From assembly GCA_030524745.1 (NCBI GenBank), contig JAUNGC010000024.1, positions 1 through 60,812 of the forward strand: DNA of 60,812 nucleotides, written 5' to 3'. The stretch comes from Eubacteriales bacterium. GTDB lineage: Bacteria; Bacillota; Clostridia; Lachnospirales; Lachnospiraceae. The notes under the pieces were generated by a model, which saw nothing but the letters and a program-made list of their open reading frames with translations, was not told where the DNA came from and did no database searches. Below are positions 27,585-36,639 of the stretch, piece by piece. The number at the start of each line of letters is the position of its first letter. Within the stretch, counting starts at the first letter, position 1. A program made the position numbers and the translations under genes.

Positions 27585-28124
27585 TCAAAGCTTTCCCTTT
27601 TTATTGAACTGCAGCTTCCCGCCGGTTTTTATTCCGATCGCATAGCCCAGACACAAAACGGCTCCGACGATTCCGGCTCCTATAGCGGGGAGAAAGAATT
27701 TTTCATAATCCACGGGCGCATTGGCATACTCTCCCACAACAATATATCTGTATAACATATATTGAGTGCTGATTGTGGTGCTGCGGATTGCCGTCACGAA
27801 AACCGCCGTCATAACGCTCACCATTAAAAAAATCAGACCGCTGATCAGCAACAGCGTCATTCTGCGATTATAAAGATTCATTTTCACCAGATCCTCCAGC
27901 GTCAATTTCTCCTCCGACGCCGCCGTTCTCCCTTCTAACAGCAATTCATCCAATGAAACCTGAAAAATTTTACTGATTTTTACAATACTCTCCAGATCCG
28001 GAGAGGTTATCCCCGTTTCCCATTTTGAAATCGTTTGTCTCGAAACGCTCAATTTTTCCGCCAGTTGCTCCTGTGTCATCCCCGAAAGCTTTCTCAGTTG
28101 ACTGATTTTCATTCCGACATCCAT
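27585..28124 (-). CDS. XRE-family regulator with two membrane helices
   Basis: 179 residues. N-terminal HTH_3 domain at about 6-62 (ISQLRKLSGMTQEQLAEKL, then SVSRQTISKWETG), followed by two predicted membrane segments at about 90-112 and 143-165. Membrane-tethered XRE regulators of this shape are common in Firmicutes and often respond to an envelope signal; target genes are not evident here. AAAGGAG lies upstream at a slightly long spacing. It appears to stand alone between uvrC and the Rpn gene. Confidence 0.85.
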   Translation of the reverse strand: MDVGMKISQLRKLSGMTQEQLAEKLSVSRQTISKWETGITSPDLESIVKISKIFQVSLDELLLEGRTAASEEKLTLEDLVKMNLYNRRMTLLLISGLIFLMVSVMTAVFVTAIRSTTISTQYMLYRYIVVGEYANAPVDYEKFFLPAIGAGIVGAVLCLGYAIGIKTGGKLQFNKKGKL

Positions 28125-28261
28125 TTTTCATTTTCTCCTTTCGAAATCCGGCTTTCACCTCGATTCTCCTTGAAATCCATTCTAATGAAATCCGCAACTT
28201 TATCCAGCAACAGTTCTTTCCATTTGCGCTAAAAATCTGAGCGCCCGCTTTTTTTACCGAA

Positions 28262-28299
28262 AACGCCGGAGTCGGGAGTTTTTTCTCCGTACTCCAGCG
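28262..28299 (-). terminator. Intrinsic terminator after Rpn copy 2
   Basis: On the minus strand two stacked stems, GGAGT/ACTCC and GGAG/CTCC, enclose an A6 loop and are followed by TTTTC. It lies about 65 bases past the stop of the Rpn gene. Confidence 0.65.
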
Positions 28300-28362
28300 C
28301 TTTGATGCAATTTGCGATCCTGCCTGTTTTCTGCCGCTCCAGCTTTTTACTGCGTCACATTT

Positions 28363-29445
28363 TTAATTCTTTACTTCTGCCAGCTTCTTTTTCAGTTCCT
28401 CTATCTCTGCTGCCTGCTGCTCTAACTGCCGGCGCTGCGCAGCCAACTCCTGATTCTGCTCGTCTATTTGCTGACTTTGCACATCTATCTGCTGATTTTG
28501 TTCCTCTATCTGCTGATTTTGTTCCTCTATCAGTTTCCGCTGTTCCTCCACCTGCTTTTGCTGCTCATCCATCATATACTGTACTGTGTTTCTATCCAGA
28601 ATTCTCAATTCTTCTGAAAACATCTCCATCACCCTTTCCGTATTCAGGCACATGCTGTAGAGGGTTTCATACATGGCTTTAAACGCAGGATACGCCGTAA
28701 TCAGTTCAATAATTTTCTCCGGCCTGTCCTCACTCAAAAACGTCAGCCATGCCTCTAAATCCGTTGTAATAGTTTTATTGTGCATGCACTTTTTAAAGAT
28801 GTCAAGCGGAATCATCACATATTCCTGGAGCATATCCAGTTCCAGACCGCTTTCAAACTTCTGCTTTCCATAATGATAATAAATATCCGGAAAATTCCTG
28901 AATTCTCCGGGGCTCTGCTCATACAACACAATCAAATACACATTACGGATATCATGATAGGAAAAGGATGTTCCCTTCTCTCCCCGTACCCGTTTATACT
29001 GCCGCAAAAGCATGTCGGCCCCATAACAGGCGCATCTGGGCCCCGGAAAAGCGTAGCCGATCTTCTGAATCTCCACGTTTGCAAGCGAACCATCCTCCAG
29101 TTCAACCACAATATCCGTAATCAGCAACGAGGTCTCATCCGCAATCCTGGTGGAATCATTGGGCAGAATCCGCAAAATCTTCACTTTCTTTTTCAATACC
29201 GTGCAAAGGAAAAATTCCAGCCGGCTGACATCATATTCACTGTTTAAGGCTTCTTTGAAAAAAGAATCATACAAAATCTTCATTCCCCTCACGCCTGTGC
29301 AGAAGTTCAAAAACTCTTCCTGTTGTCTCAGACTCCATTCTTCATATATCCGTGACAGTTTGTCATTTGTCTGAATCTCCTGCATAATTTCGCTCCGTTC
29401 GCGGATAAGCGGAAAATGAGCCTTTAAAGCGGTACAATTTACCAT
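28363..29445 (-). CDS. Rpn-family nuclease-like protein with coiled-coil tail (copy 2)
   Basis: 360 residues. The nuclease-like domain (about 25-250) shows the PDDEXK_2 pattern: LLITDIVVELEDG, then LANVEIQKIG (acidic ... E-x-Q), and CYGADMLLRQY. After about residue 285 comes a glutamine-rich coiled coil of about eight heptads (IEEQNQQ, IEEQNQQ, IDVQSQQ, IDEQNQE, then LAAQRRQ and so on) up to the C-terminus. The tail probably oligomerises the protein. Two exact 21-base DNA repeats encode part of the tail. AAGGAGG lies 9 bases before the ATG. Role in the cell unknown; the Rpn family is linked to RecA-independent recombination and, recently, to phage defence. Confidence 0.82.
   Translation of the reverse strand: MVNCTALKAHFPLIRERSEIMQEIQTNDKLSRIYEEWSLRQQEEFLNFCTGVRGMKILYDSFFKEALNSEYDVSRLEFFLCTVLKKKVKILRILPNDSTRIADETSLLITDIVVELEDGSLANVEIQKIGYAFPGPRCACYGADMLLRQYKRVRGEKGTSFSYHDIRNVYLIVLYEQSPGEFRNFPDIYYHYGKQKFESGLELDMLQEYVMIPLDIFKKCMHNKTITTDLEAWLTFLSEDRPEKIIELITAYPAFKAMYETLYSMCLNTERVMEMFSEELRILDRNTVQYMMDEQQKQVEEQRKLIEEQNQQIEEQNQQIDVQSQQIDEQNQELAAQRRQLEQQAAEIEELKKKLAEVKN
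28485..28526. repeat. Tandem 21-base repeat within the coiled-coil tail
   Basis: Two exact adjacent 21-base copies (28485-28505, 28506-28526), each encoding one heptad. Imperfect copies flank them. In-frame gain or loss of a unit would change tail length by seven residues. Confidence 0.8.
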
Positions 29446-29554
29446 AAGCAGCTTCCTCCTTGAAATTGTATAAACAAAACTGAAAAATTGTCGGCCGATT
29501 CAGCCGTTGATCTGCAGCCATCGTTTCCTGTCCGATGCTGCAAAAGAATATCCC

Positions 29555-29613
29555 GCCGTTTCCCAAACGGCAGCTTTTCATGAAAAGATAAGAGCAGCGG
29601 CGCCCCGCCGCTG
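29555..29613. repeat. Three consecutive perfect palindromes
   Basis: GCCGTTT-CCC-AAACGGC (29555-29571), CTTTTCATGAAAAG (29574-29587) and CAGCGGCG-CCC-CGCCGCTG (29595-29613) follow one another within 60 bases upstream of the second Rpn gene. The outer two share a three-base CCC/GGG loop. Confidence 0.75.
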
Positions 29614-29694
29614 TATTCGGATGAATTAACCTTATCATAGATAATGAAAGAATACAAGAGAAACCTTCATTTAAAACAGAGAGTAAACCAGAAA

Positions 29695-29734
29695 ACGCCG
29701 GAACCGCAGACTATATTTTCCACGGTTCCGGCGT
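29695..29734 (-). terminator. Terminator downstream of ftsH
   Basis: ACGCCGGAACCG (29695-29706) pairs perfectly with CGGTTCCGGCGT (29723-29734). On the minus strand it is followed by TTTT. It lies about 65 bases past the ftsH stop. Confidence 0.75.
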
Positions 29735-29797
29735 CTTTACGCGCTTTTGTGTCCGACGTACGCCTGCCCACCATAATGTCTGTAAACAGGCGCTTTC

Positions 29798-32035
29798 TCA
29801 TTTTTCTTTCTTATCTTCGTCCTCTAAAGAGGCGCCGGAAAATCTTCCGACCGGACCTCTGTTTTGTGCTTCCGGTCCCGGCGTCGGCGGCATCCAGTGT
29901 TCTTTTTCTTCTGAAGCTTTCTCTTCATCCGCCTTCCCCGTTTCATTCTCAGAGGATTCTTCAATAACCTGCCCGGCAATCGTCCTGGGCTTCGGCTGGC
30001 TTTCTCCCGGCAACACGCTACTTTGCTGCGCCGCCGTATCTTTTTCTGCCCGTCCTTTGGTATCCGCTTCCTTTTCTGCCGGTTCCGGAATGCCCTTGAT
30101 TTCCCGGTAAATTTTCATAAATTCCCTGCCGGTAATCGTCTCTTTCTCAATGAGGAATGCTGCAAGCTGATCCATCACCTCGCGGTTTGCAGAAAGCAGA
30201 TCCAGCGCCTCCTGATAGCATTCCTTCAAAATCTTCATCACTTCCTGATCGATCTGCGCAGCGGTCGCGTCGGAACAGTTTAAAACGCTGCGTCCTTCCA
30301 GATACTGGCTTTCAATGGATTCCAGTCCGATCAGTCCGAATTTCTTACTCATACCAAAGCGCGTCACCATGGACCGGGCCAGCTTGGTAGCCTGCTCAAT
30401 GTCATTCGCCGCGCCCGTTGTCACCGTATCGAATACGATCTCCTCTGCCGCGCGTCCTCCCAGATAGCCCACCAGCATATCATGAATTTCCGCCTGCGTA
30501 TTCAGATACTTTTCCTCTTCCGGAACGTGCATGACATAACCGAGCGCGCCCATCGTCCTCGGCACAATCGTAATCTTCTGCACAGGCTCCGAGTTTTTCT
30601 GCAGAGCGGCTATGAGCGCATGCCCCACCTCATGGTAGGAGACAATACGGCGCTCTTCCTTGCTCATAATGCGGTCTTTTTTCTCTTTTCCTACAAGCAC
30701 CTGTTCCACCGCTTCAAAGAGATCTTTTTGGCAGACGTATTCTCTGCCTTCCTTAACCGCGTTAATTGCCGCCTCATTTATCATATTGGCGAGATCGGAT
30801 CCCACCGCGCCGCTGGTGGCCAGCGCAATCGCATCGAAGTCCACCGTCTCGTCCATCTTTACATCCTTGGCATGCACTTTCAGAATATCCACGCGGCCCT
30901 TTAAATCCGGTTTATCCACGATGATCCGCCGGTCAAAGCGTCCGGGACGAAGCAGAGCCTTGTCCAGAATTTCCGGACGGTTGGTCGCGCCGAGCACTAA
31001 AATGCCCTTGGAAGTATCAAATCCATCCATTTCAGACAAAAGCTGGTTCAGCGTCTGTTCTCTTTCTTCATTTCCGCCGCCGTACTTGGAATCGCGGCTC
31101 CGTCCGATTGCATCGATTTCATCAATAAAAATGATGCAGGGCGCGTTCTTCGTCGCTTCCTTAAACAGATCGCGCACACGGGAGGCGCCGACGCCGACAT
31201 ATAACTCAATGAAATCAGAGCCAGTCAGCGAGAAAAAAGGTACCTTCGCTTCCCCCGCTACAGCCTTGGCCAACAGCGTTTTACCGGTTCCGGGCGGGCC
31301 GACAAGCAGCGCGCCTTTGGGCAGTTTTGCCCCGATTTTTACATATTTCTGAGGATTGTGCAGGAAATCCACCACTTCCTGCAAGGATTCCTTCGCCTCA
31401 TCTTCTCCGGCCACATCCTTAAAAGTGACGCCGGTTTCCTTCTGTACATAGACCTTTGCATTGCTCTTGCCCACACCCATGGGGCCGCCGCTGCCGCCCA
31501 TGCGTTTAAACAGAAAACTCAGCAATACCCACATCACCACAATCGGCAAAACATACGTCAGAATCAGCGTAAGCAGATAGCCCGAATTATCCGGAATCTC
31601 TTTCCCGTATTTTTCCAGTTTCCCCGCCTGCTTACTTTCATCCAGGAATTCTTCCAGCTTGTCATCCGATACGGATTTGCCGGTATAATAAGTCATGGCG
31701 GGCATTGTCCCCAGAATCCCTTTGGATTGCTCGCTCCTTGGCTTAATATAGATTTTATTTTCATCATAGGAAACTTCTTCCACTTCCCCCGCCGTTACCA
31801 TGCGCTTAAACTCGTCGTACGAAACTTCTTCATTTGTCGCATTGTTGAACATTCTCATGAAAAAACTCATGGAGAGAAGCGTAATGACCGCCGCAATTGC
31901 CAGCAGTATCAGGCTGGTCCGTCTGGGATTATTCTGTCCCGGTCCTCCGGGTCCGCCCGGGCCTCCCTGACCGTTACCCGGTCCCCCGGAGCCGCCTCCG
32001 GGACCGCCGTTATAAGAATTCATATTATTGTCCAT
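29798..32035 (-). CDS. ftsH: ATP-dependent zinc metalloprotease FtsH
   Basis: 745 residues. A Gly/Pro/Asn-rich N-terminal extension (about 10-36) precedes the first membrane helix (41-60); the second is near 160-180. Then AAA+ ATPase with Walker A GPPGTGKT, Walker B IIFIDEIDAIG and SRH arginines (RPGRFDRR), and the M41 peptidase with HEVGH zinc motif. A poorly conserved acidic tail of about 100 residues follows. Degrades misassembled membrane proteins and regulatory substrates. Expressed from a strong promoter in the divergent gap with the DUF1846 gene; single gene. Confidence 0.96.
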   Translation of the reverse strand: MDNNMNSYNGGPGGGSGGPGNGQGGPGGPGGPGQNNPRRTSLILLAIAAVITLLSMSFFMRMFNNATNEEVSYDEFKRMVTAGEVEEVSYDENKIYIKPRSEQSKGILGTMPAMTYYTGKSVSDDKLEEFLDESKQAGKLEKYGKEIPDNSGYLLTLILTYVLPIVVMWVLLSFLFKRMGGSGGPMGVGKSNAKVYVQKETGVTFKDVAGEDEAKESLQEVVDFLHNPQKYVKIGAKLPKGALLVGPPGTGKTLLAKAVAGEAKVPFFSLTGSDFIELYVGVGASRVRDLFKEATKNAPCIIFIDEIDAIGRSRDSKYGGGNEEREQTLNQLLSEMDGFDTSKGILVLGATNRPEILDKALLRPGRFDRRIIVDKPDLKGRVDILKVHAKDVKMDETVDFDAIALATSGAVGSDLANMINEAAINAVKEGREYVCQKDLFEAVEQVLVGKEKKDRIMSKEERRIVSYHEVGHALIAALQKNSEPVQKITIVPRTMGALGYVMHVPEEEKYLNTQAEIHDMLVGYLGGRAAEEIVFDTVTTGAANDIEQATKLARSMVTRFGMSKKFGLIGLESIESQYLEGRSVLNCSDATAAQIDQEVMKILKECYQEALDLLSANREVMDQLAAFLIEKETITGREFMKIYREIKGIPEPAEKEADTKGRAEKDTAAQQSSVLPGESQPKPRTIAGQVIEESSENETGKADEEKASEEKEHWMPPTPGPEAQNRGPVGRFSGASLEDEDKKEK

Positions 32036-32416
32036 TCAGCTTAACCTTTCCTTACTTAAGACCGGTTTCCGCATACCGGAAACAGATCGAAAAATTTTCA
32101 AAGTTTCTAATAATTATAGACATTCCCCCGCGATAAATCAATAGAAAAACCATGAAATTGTTGTGTCTTCACAGTTTGACTTCCCAAAGCGCCTTCATTT
32201 CTCCCGAAATATCGCGCCGGCTATTTGGGGAAACTGTCCGGGATCTGCCGGACAACGCATGCGAAAAAGCCACGGACAAAAGAATCTTATTTTTTTACCA
32301 AAACGGTAGATTTTTCAAGCCCATACGTTATATAATCAGAAATGACAAAATAAGAAACAAAAGCGGCGGCATTTGCAGCACCGCTGCCGTACCCCCAAAG
32401 GAGCAACGTAAGAAAC
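32036..32416. other. Divergent regulatory region, ftsH / DUF1846
   Basis: No gene. It holds the ftsH promoter, a hairpin in the ftsH leader (GTTTCCG 32065-32071 with CGGAAAC 32077-32083) and, on the plus strand, a TATAAT at 32331-32336 with a weak -35 that probably starts the DUF1846 transcript. Confidence 0.55.
32113..32141 (-). promoter_or_regulatory. ftsH promoter
   Basis: Minus strand: -35 TTGATT (32141-32136), 17-base spacer, -10 TATAAT (32118-32113), about 78 bases before the start codon. A 7-base hairpin lies in the leader. Confidence 0.8.
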
Positions 32417-33901
32417 ATGAACATCGGATTTGACAATCAAAAATATCTGCAAATGCAGTCCGAACACATCAGAGAACGGATCGGCATGTTCGGCGATAAA
32501 CTGTACCTGGAATTCGGCGGCAAGCTGTTTGACGACTATCACGCTTCCCGGGTTTTGCCGGGTTTTGAACCTGACAGCAAGTTAAAAATGCTTCTGCAAC
32601 TGAAAGACCATGCCGAAATTGTCTTTGCGATCGGCGCCGGCGCTCTCGAAAGCAGCAAAACCCGCCGCGACTCCGGTCTTACTTATGACCTTGAAGTCAT
32701 CCGCCTCGCGGAGGCCTTCCGCAAAATCGGTCTGATGGTAGGCAGCGTTGTCATCACCCAGTACGCAGGGCAGCCCGCGGCGGACCTGTTTAAGAAAAAG
32801 CTGGAGAATCTCGGTATCCGCTGCTATATCCATTACCTGATCGAAGGCTATCCGACAAATGTGGATAAAATTGTCAGCGAGGAAGGTTACGGCAGAAACG
32901 AATATATCGAAACAACGCGTCCCCTCGTCGTCGTAACCGCTCCGGGCCCCGGCAGCGGCAAAATGGCGACCTGCCTTTCCCAGCTTTACCATGAACATAA
33001 ACGAGGCATCAAAGCCGGTTATGCAAAGTTTGAGACATTTCCGATCTGGAACCTGCCCCTCAAGCATCCGGTCAATCTGGCCTATGAAGCGGCCACGGCA
33101 GATTTGAACGACGTCAACATGATCGATCCCTTCCACCTGGAGGCCTACGGCGTCACTACGGTTAATTATAACCGGGATGTGGAAATTTTCCCCGTTCTGA
33201 GCGCCATTTTTGAGCAGATTCTGGGCGAATGCCCTTACAAATCTCCCACCGATATGGGCGTCAATATGGCGGGCAATTGCATCATCAACGACGCTATCTG
33301 TAAAGAAGCCTCCCATCAGGAGATCATCCGCCGTTACTATAACTGTCTGTGCGATTTAAAACGCGGCAACGCTTCCCAGTCCGTTTTGTACAAGCTGGAA
33401 CTTCTGATGAAACAAGCCGGAATCACAATCGCTGATCGTAAAGTAATCTCCGCCGCTATGGAGCGGGAAGAAAATACCGGCGCTCCCGCCGTGGCAATTG
33501 AATTGCCCGATTCCACCCTCGTAACCGGAAAAACCTCAGCGCTTTTAGGCGCCGCTTCCGCCTGCCTGTTAAATTCGCTGAAAATACTGGCCGGTATCGA
33601 TCACGAAGTGCATCTGGTATCTCCTGAAGCAATCCGCCCCATTCAATCCCTGAAAACGGATTATCTGGGCAGTATCAATCCCAGACTGCACACGGATGAA
33701 ATTCTGATCGCGCTTTCCATAAGCGCGGCGACTGATGAAGGCGCTGCCAGAGCCTTAGCTGCGCTTCCCCTTCTTAAAGGTTGTGAAGTGCATTCCACCG
33801 TGCTCCTTTCGTCCGTGGACGAAGGCATTTTCAAAAAACTCGGCATGCATTTGACCTGTGAACCCAAAAACGAAGCGAAAGGCAAACAGGAAGAACAATA
33901 A
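32417..33901 (+). CDS. DUF1846 family protein
   Basis: 494 residues. The opening ([19 protein letters not shown]), the glycine-rich [20 protein letters not shown] and [17 protein letters not shown] match the DUF1846 family as I know it. The GPGSGK loop suggests nucleotide binding, and the N-terminal part has a P-loop-like alpha/beta layout; the reaction is unknown. The ATG is preceded by AAAGGAG at a rather long spacing of about 13 bases. Monocistronic, with a strong terminator. Confidence 0.9.
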   Translation: MNIGFDNQKYLQMQSEHIRERIGMFGDKLYLEFGGKLFDDYHASRVLPGFEPDSKLKMLLQLKDHAEIVFAIGAGALESSKTRRDSGLTYDLEVIRLAEAFRKIGLMVGSVVITQYAGQPAADLFKKKLENLGIRCYIHYLIEGYPTNVDKIVSEEGYGRNEYIETTRPLVVVTAPGPGSGKMATCLSQLYHEHKRGIKAGYAKFETFPIWNLPLKHPVNLAYEAATADLNDVNMIDPFHLEAYGVTTVNYNRDVEIFPVLSAIFEQILGECPYKSPTDMGVNMAGNCIINDAICKEASHQEIIRRYYNCLCDLKRGNASQSVLYKLELLMKQAGITIADRKVISAAMEREENTGAPAVAIELPDSTLVTGKTSALLGAASACLLNSLKILAGIDHEVHLVSPEAIRPIQSLKTDYLGSINPRLHTDEILIALSISAATDEGAARALAALPLLKGCEVHSTVLLSSVDEGIFKKLGMHLTCEPKNEAKGKQEEQ

Positions 33902-33906
33902 AGCGC

Positions 33907-33947
33907 AAAAAGTCTCCCGTTTTTTCATCATCACCGGGAGACTTTTT
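33907..33947 (+). terminator. Intrinsic terminator of the DUF1846 gene
   Basis: AAAAAGTCTCCCG (33907-33919) pairs perfectly with CGGGAGACTTTTT (33935-33947), ending in a T-run. Confidence 0.9.
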
Positions 33948-34026
33948 TATATTCATTCAATTCTGACTGCCGTCGTTTTCTCTACATCCACTCCGTGCAA
34001 GAAGGATGCTTGCGCCGGGGAAATCA

Positions 34027-34920
34027 TCACAACTTCTTTAAATAATGTCCGACCACCGTCACGCCTTCATTCATCACGATAAACGCCTGTGGATCATATT
34101 TCAGTACGATCTGCTTTAATCGGGCAACCTCATATTTTGAAATCAGAATAAAGAGCATATTAGACTTCTCATTCGTATAAGCCCCGGTACTGTCCAAACG
34201 CGTGATACCGCGGTTTAATTCCCTGAAAATCTCTCCTTCCAGTTCACGGTCGTCCTTCTTCGTGATGATCTGTACCTGCACATTGATATTTTGTGAATGC
34301 ACGCGGTCTACAGAGGCGGAACTGACAGCCGCATAGATCAGAGAGTAAATTACCGTACTGACGTCGAACAGGAACAGACAAATCCCGTATAATACCGCAT
34401 TCGCAATCAGATTCACCCTTCCCACGCTGATATTCTGTTTCCACTTGATCAGCAGCATTCCCACAATATCCATGCCTCCCAGCGAACCGCCATTGCGCAG
34501 CGCAACGCCCATGCCGAAACCGCACGCGATCGCGCCGATCACGCTGTTCGCCAAAATATCGTCCGGAAGCAACGGCGCTGACGGGACCGGAATGACGGAT
34601 AAAAATACAGTGGTCGCCGTAACACAAATAACGGTTTTTGCAAAAAACTGCTTGCCGATGTCCTTCATCGCCAGAAGCATCACCGGAATATTAACCGCAT
34701 AATAAATCAAACCGGCGATATCAAAATTGTGTAACGGCAGATGCAGATAATTGACAAGCAGGGTACGAATCACCTGCGCCGCGCCCATCATTCCACCGCT
34801 GTAAAGCCCGGCCGGAACGATAAACAGATTGACCCCTGCCGAATAAACCAAAGCGCCTCCCAGCGCAACGCCAAGACGCTTCCCCTCTCCCGTAAGTTGT
34901 TTCCTGCTGATTGTACGCAT
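34027..34920 (-). CDS. YitT family membrane protein
   Basis: 297 residues from the ATG at 34920 (GGGGAGG upstream). The N-terminal about 205 residues form the five-helix YitT (DUF161) membrane domain (ALGGALVYSAGVNLFIVPAG, YSGGMMGAAQ, SLGGMDIVGMLL); the C-terminal about 80 residues are the cytoplasmic DUF2179 domain (MLFILISKYEVARLKQIVLKYDP, key residues only). Members are putative transporters or sensors; substrate unknown. Stands alone. Confidence 0.9.
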   Translation of the reverse strand: MRTISRKQLTGEGKRLGVALGGALVYSAGVNLFIVPAGLYSGGMMGAAQVIRTLLVNYLHLPLHNFDIAGLIYYAVNIPVMLLAMKDIGKQFFAKTVICVTATTVFLSVIPVPSAPLLPDDILANSVIGAIACGFGMGVALRNGGSLGGMDIVGMLLIKWKQNISVGRVNLIANAVLYGICLFLFDVSTVIYSLIYAAVSSASVDRVHSQNINVQVQIITKKDDRELEGEIFRELNRGITRLDSTGAYTNEKSNMLFILISKYEVARLKQIVLKYDPQAFIVMNEGVTVVGHYLKKL

Positions 34921-35029
34921 AAAGATCCTCCCCTTTTCCAAACGATATGACCGCGTTCATAACAGAACCGTCATCCATTTCTTCCCCTGTTATCATTTTA
35001 CTATGGAGAATCTTTACTTTCAACAGGAT

Positions 35030-36415
35030 TTATTGGGATTTCTGATTCTTTGCGCGTCTGCCGCCATCCTGCGCCCAGATCCGGTCCGCCGTTTCCTGCC
35101 AGCACGCAGCATAAGCTGTGCATTTTTGGCACAGATGCTCCGGGGATTCCGGCGACTGCATATCCGTGGACTTCGCTCCGGTGCGCGCTACCAGTTCTTG
35201 CAGGCATTCCGGATTTTCCAGCATCGGGCAGGGGCGAAGATGATTGCTGTTAAACGGCTGTTCCTTCTGATACTCCAAAAAAAGCGGCTGCTGCAGACAT
35301 TCCAGCAGACTCTTCTCATGGATATTCGCGCCCGAATAATGGATGAACACGCATGGCTCCACATCGCCGTTGGGATTGATATGACAGTAAAACCGGCCGC
35401 CCGCAATACAGCCTCCCACAAATTCTCCGTCATTCTGGAAATCAAAAGCAAAGATCTGCTTTCCGCCCTCCATGGCACGGATTTCGCGCACTCTGTGATA
35501 CATATATTCTCTCTGCGCCCTTGTCGGCAGAAGATCGGGCGCCGCATCGTTTCCAACGGGCATATAATGGAAATACCAGGTGAACCGGCAGCCTTTTTCG
35601 ATAATCATGTCCAGAAATTCATCAGAGGTCACGACCTCCACATTATTTCTCGTATAACAGATGGAAGTTCCAAAAAGCAGCCCCTGTTCCTTCATCAGAT
35701 CCATCGCTTGCAAAACCTTGTGAAAAATACCGTCTCCGCGGCGTCCGTCGTTAGCCTCTTCAAAGCCCTCCAGCGACAGCGAAAAGGAGAGATTCCCCAC
35801 CCGGCGCACTTCCTTACAGAAAGCCTCGTCAATCAGTGTACCGTTTGTAAATGCGTGGAATGCGCAGTCCCTGTGTTTCTCACACAGTCTGATGATGTCC
35901 GCCTTGCGCACCAGCGGTTCCCCGCCGGTCATCATATAAAAATGAATGCCCAGTTCCTTTCCCTGCGTGATGATGGAATCCATGTCTTCAAAACTCAGAT
36001 TCATCCGGTTTCCATACTCCGCCGCCCAGCATCCGGTACAATGCAGATTACATGCGCTGGTAGGGTCCATCAAAATGATCCATGGAATCTGGCAGCCGTA
36101 CTTTTCCGGCGCTTTCCGTGTCTTCTTAAAGCCGGAAAAACCGGCTTCAAACCCAAGATTCAGCGCGTTCATCTTTACCACGTTGGGGTCCAGTTCGTCC
36201 AGCGCCCGGTTCACATACTGCATCCATTTCCCGTTTTCTGCGATCAGCTTTCTTGCCCCCTCGAATACGGCCGGCTGAAAAGTATCTCCCAGAAATTTTT
36301 CCGACAAATCCACCAGCGTCAGCAGATTCTTTTCCCGGTCCTTATTCACATATTTCAAAGTGCCGTCGATCGCAGCGCCAAAGGTCGCCCTTGTTGCCGC
36401 ATGTTTTACATCCAT
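35030..36415 (-). CDS. Radical SAM / SPASM-type enzyme
   Basis: 461 residues from the ATG at 36415 (GGGAGG 9 bases upstream; the longer frame has no site). After an N-terminal helical domain of about 110 residues comes the radical SAM core with Cys122-x3-Cys126-x2-Cys129 (SACNLHCTGC), the GGEP motif (MTGGEPLV) and a SPASM-like C-terminus: CIAGGRFYCHINPNGDVEPC, then HLCQKCTAYAAC. Expect one [4Fe-4S] in the core and one or two auxiliary clusters. SPASM enzymes often modify peptides or proteins; no obvious peptide substrate gene is adjacent. It is divergent from a colinear homologue that lacks the cysteine loop, and the shared region carries palindromes. Confidence 0.9.
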   Translation of the reverse strand: MDVKHAATRATFGAAIDGTLKYVNKDREKNLLTLVDLSEKFLGDTFQPAVFEGARKLIAENGKWMQYVNRALDELDPNVVKMNALNLGFEAGFSGFKKTRKAPEKYGCQIPWIILMDPTSACNLHCTGCWAAEYGNRMNLSFEDMDSIITQGKELGIHFYMMTGGEPLVRKADIIRLCEKHRDCAFHAFTNGTLIDEAFCKEVRRVGNLSFSLSLEGFEEANDGRRGDGIFHKVLQAMDLMKEQGLLFGTSICYTRNNVEVVTSDEFLDMIIEKGCRFTWYFHYMPVGNDAAPDLLPTRAQREYMYHRVREIRAMEGGKQIFAFDFQNDGEFVGGCIAGGRFYCHINPNGDVEPCVFIHYSGANIHEKSLLECLQQPLFLEYQKEQPFNSNHLRPCPMLENPECLQELVARTGAKSTDMQSPESPEHLCQKCTAYAACWQETADRIWAQDGGRRAKNQKSQ

Positions 36416-36520
36416 TGTACATTTCCTCCCGTTTTTCATTTGAGTAACAGTGACGCATTCCTGATTTGCTCCCATTTTAACGGAAAGAAATTTATACTTC
36501 ACCGGTCAGAAATTTTTTCC

Positions 36521-36537
36521 TGTCCCAAATTTGGACA
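36521..36537. promoter_or_regulatory. Operator-like palindrome 1 in the divergent radical SAM region
   Basis: TGTCCCAAATTTGGACA, a near-perfect palindrome around AAATTT (one extra base). Same TGTCC/GGACA element as the second palindrome 23 bases away. Confidence 0.6.
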
Positions 36538-36559
36538 AAACCGGATTTTGTTACTTTTT

Positions 36560-36583
36560 GGGACAAAAAGAAAACTTTGTCCC
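36560..36583. promoter_or_regulatory. Operator-like palindrome 2 in the divergent radical SAM region
   Basis: GGGACAAA (36560-36567), 8-base spacer, TTTGTCCC (36576-36583): a perfect inverted repeat just upstream of the promoter region of the gene at 36640. Probable binding site for the TetR regulator encoded downstream. Confidence 0.7.
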
Positions 36584-36639
36584 TTTTTTTCAGAATACAT
36601 GGTATTATAGAATGTATATAAACTGACAGGAGGCCCACA

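Noticed and set aside
35003-36610. Open frame of 535 codons opposite the radical SAM enzyme
   Set aside because: Antisense shadow; covers the promoter region as well; no recognisable domain.
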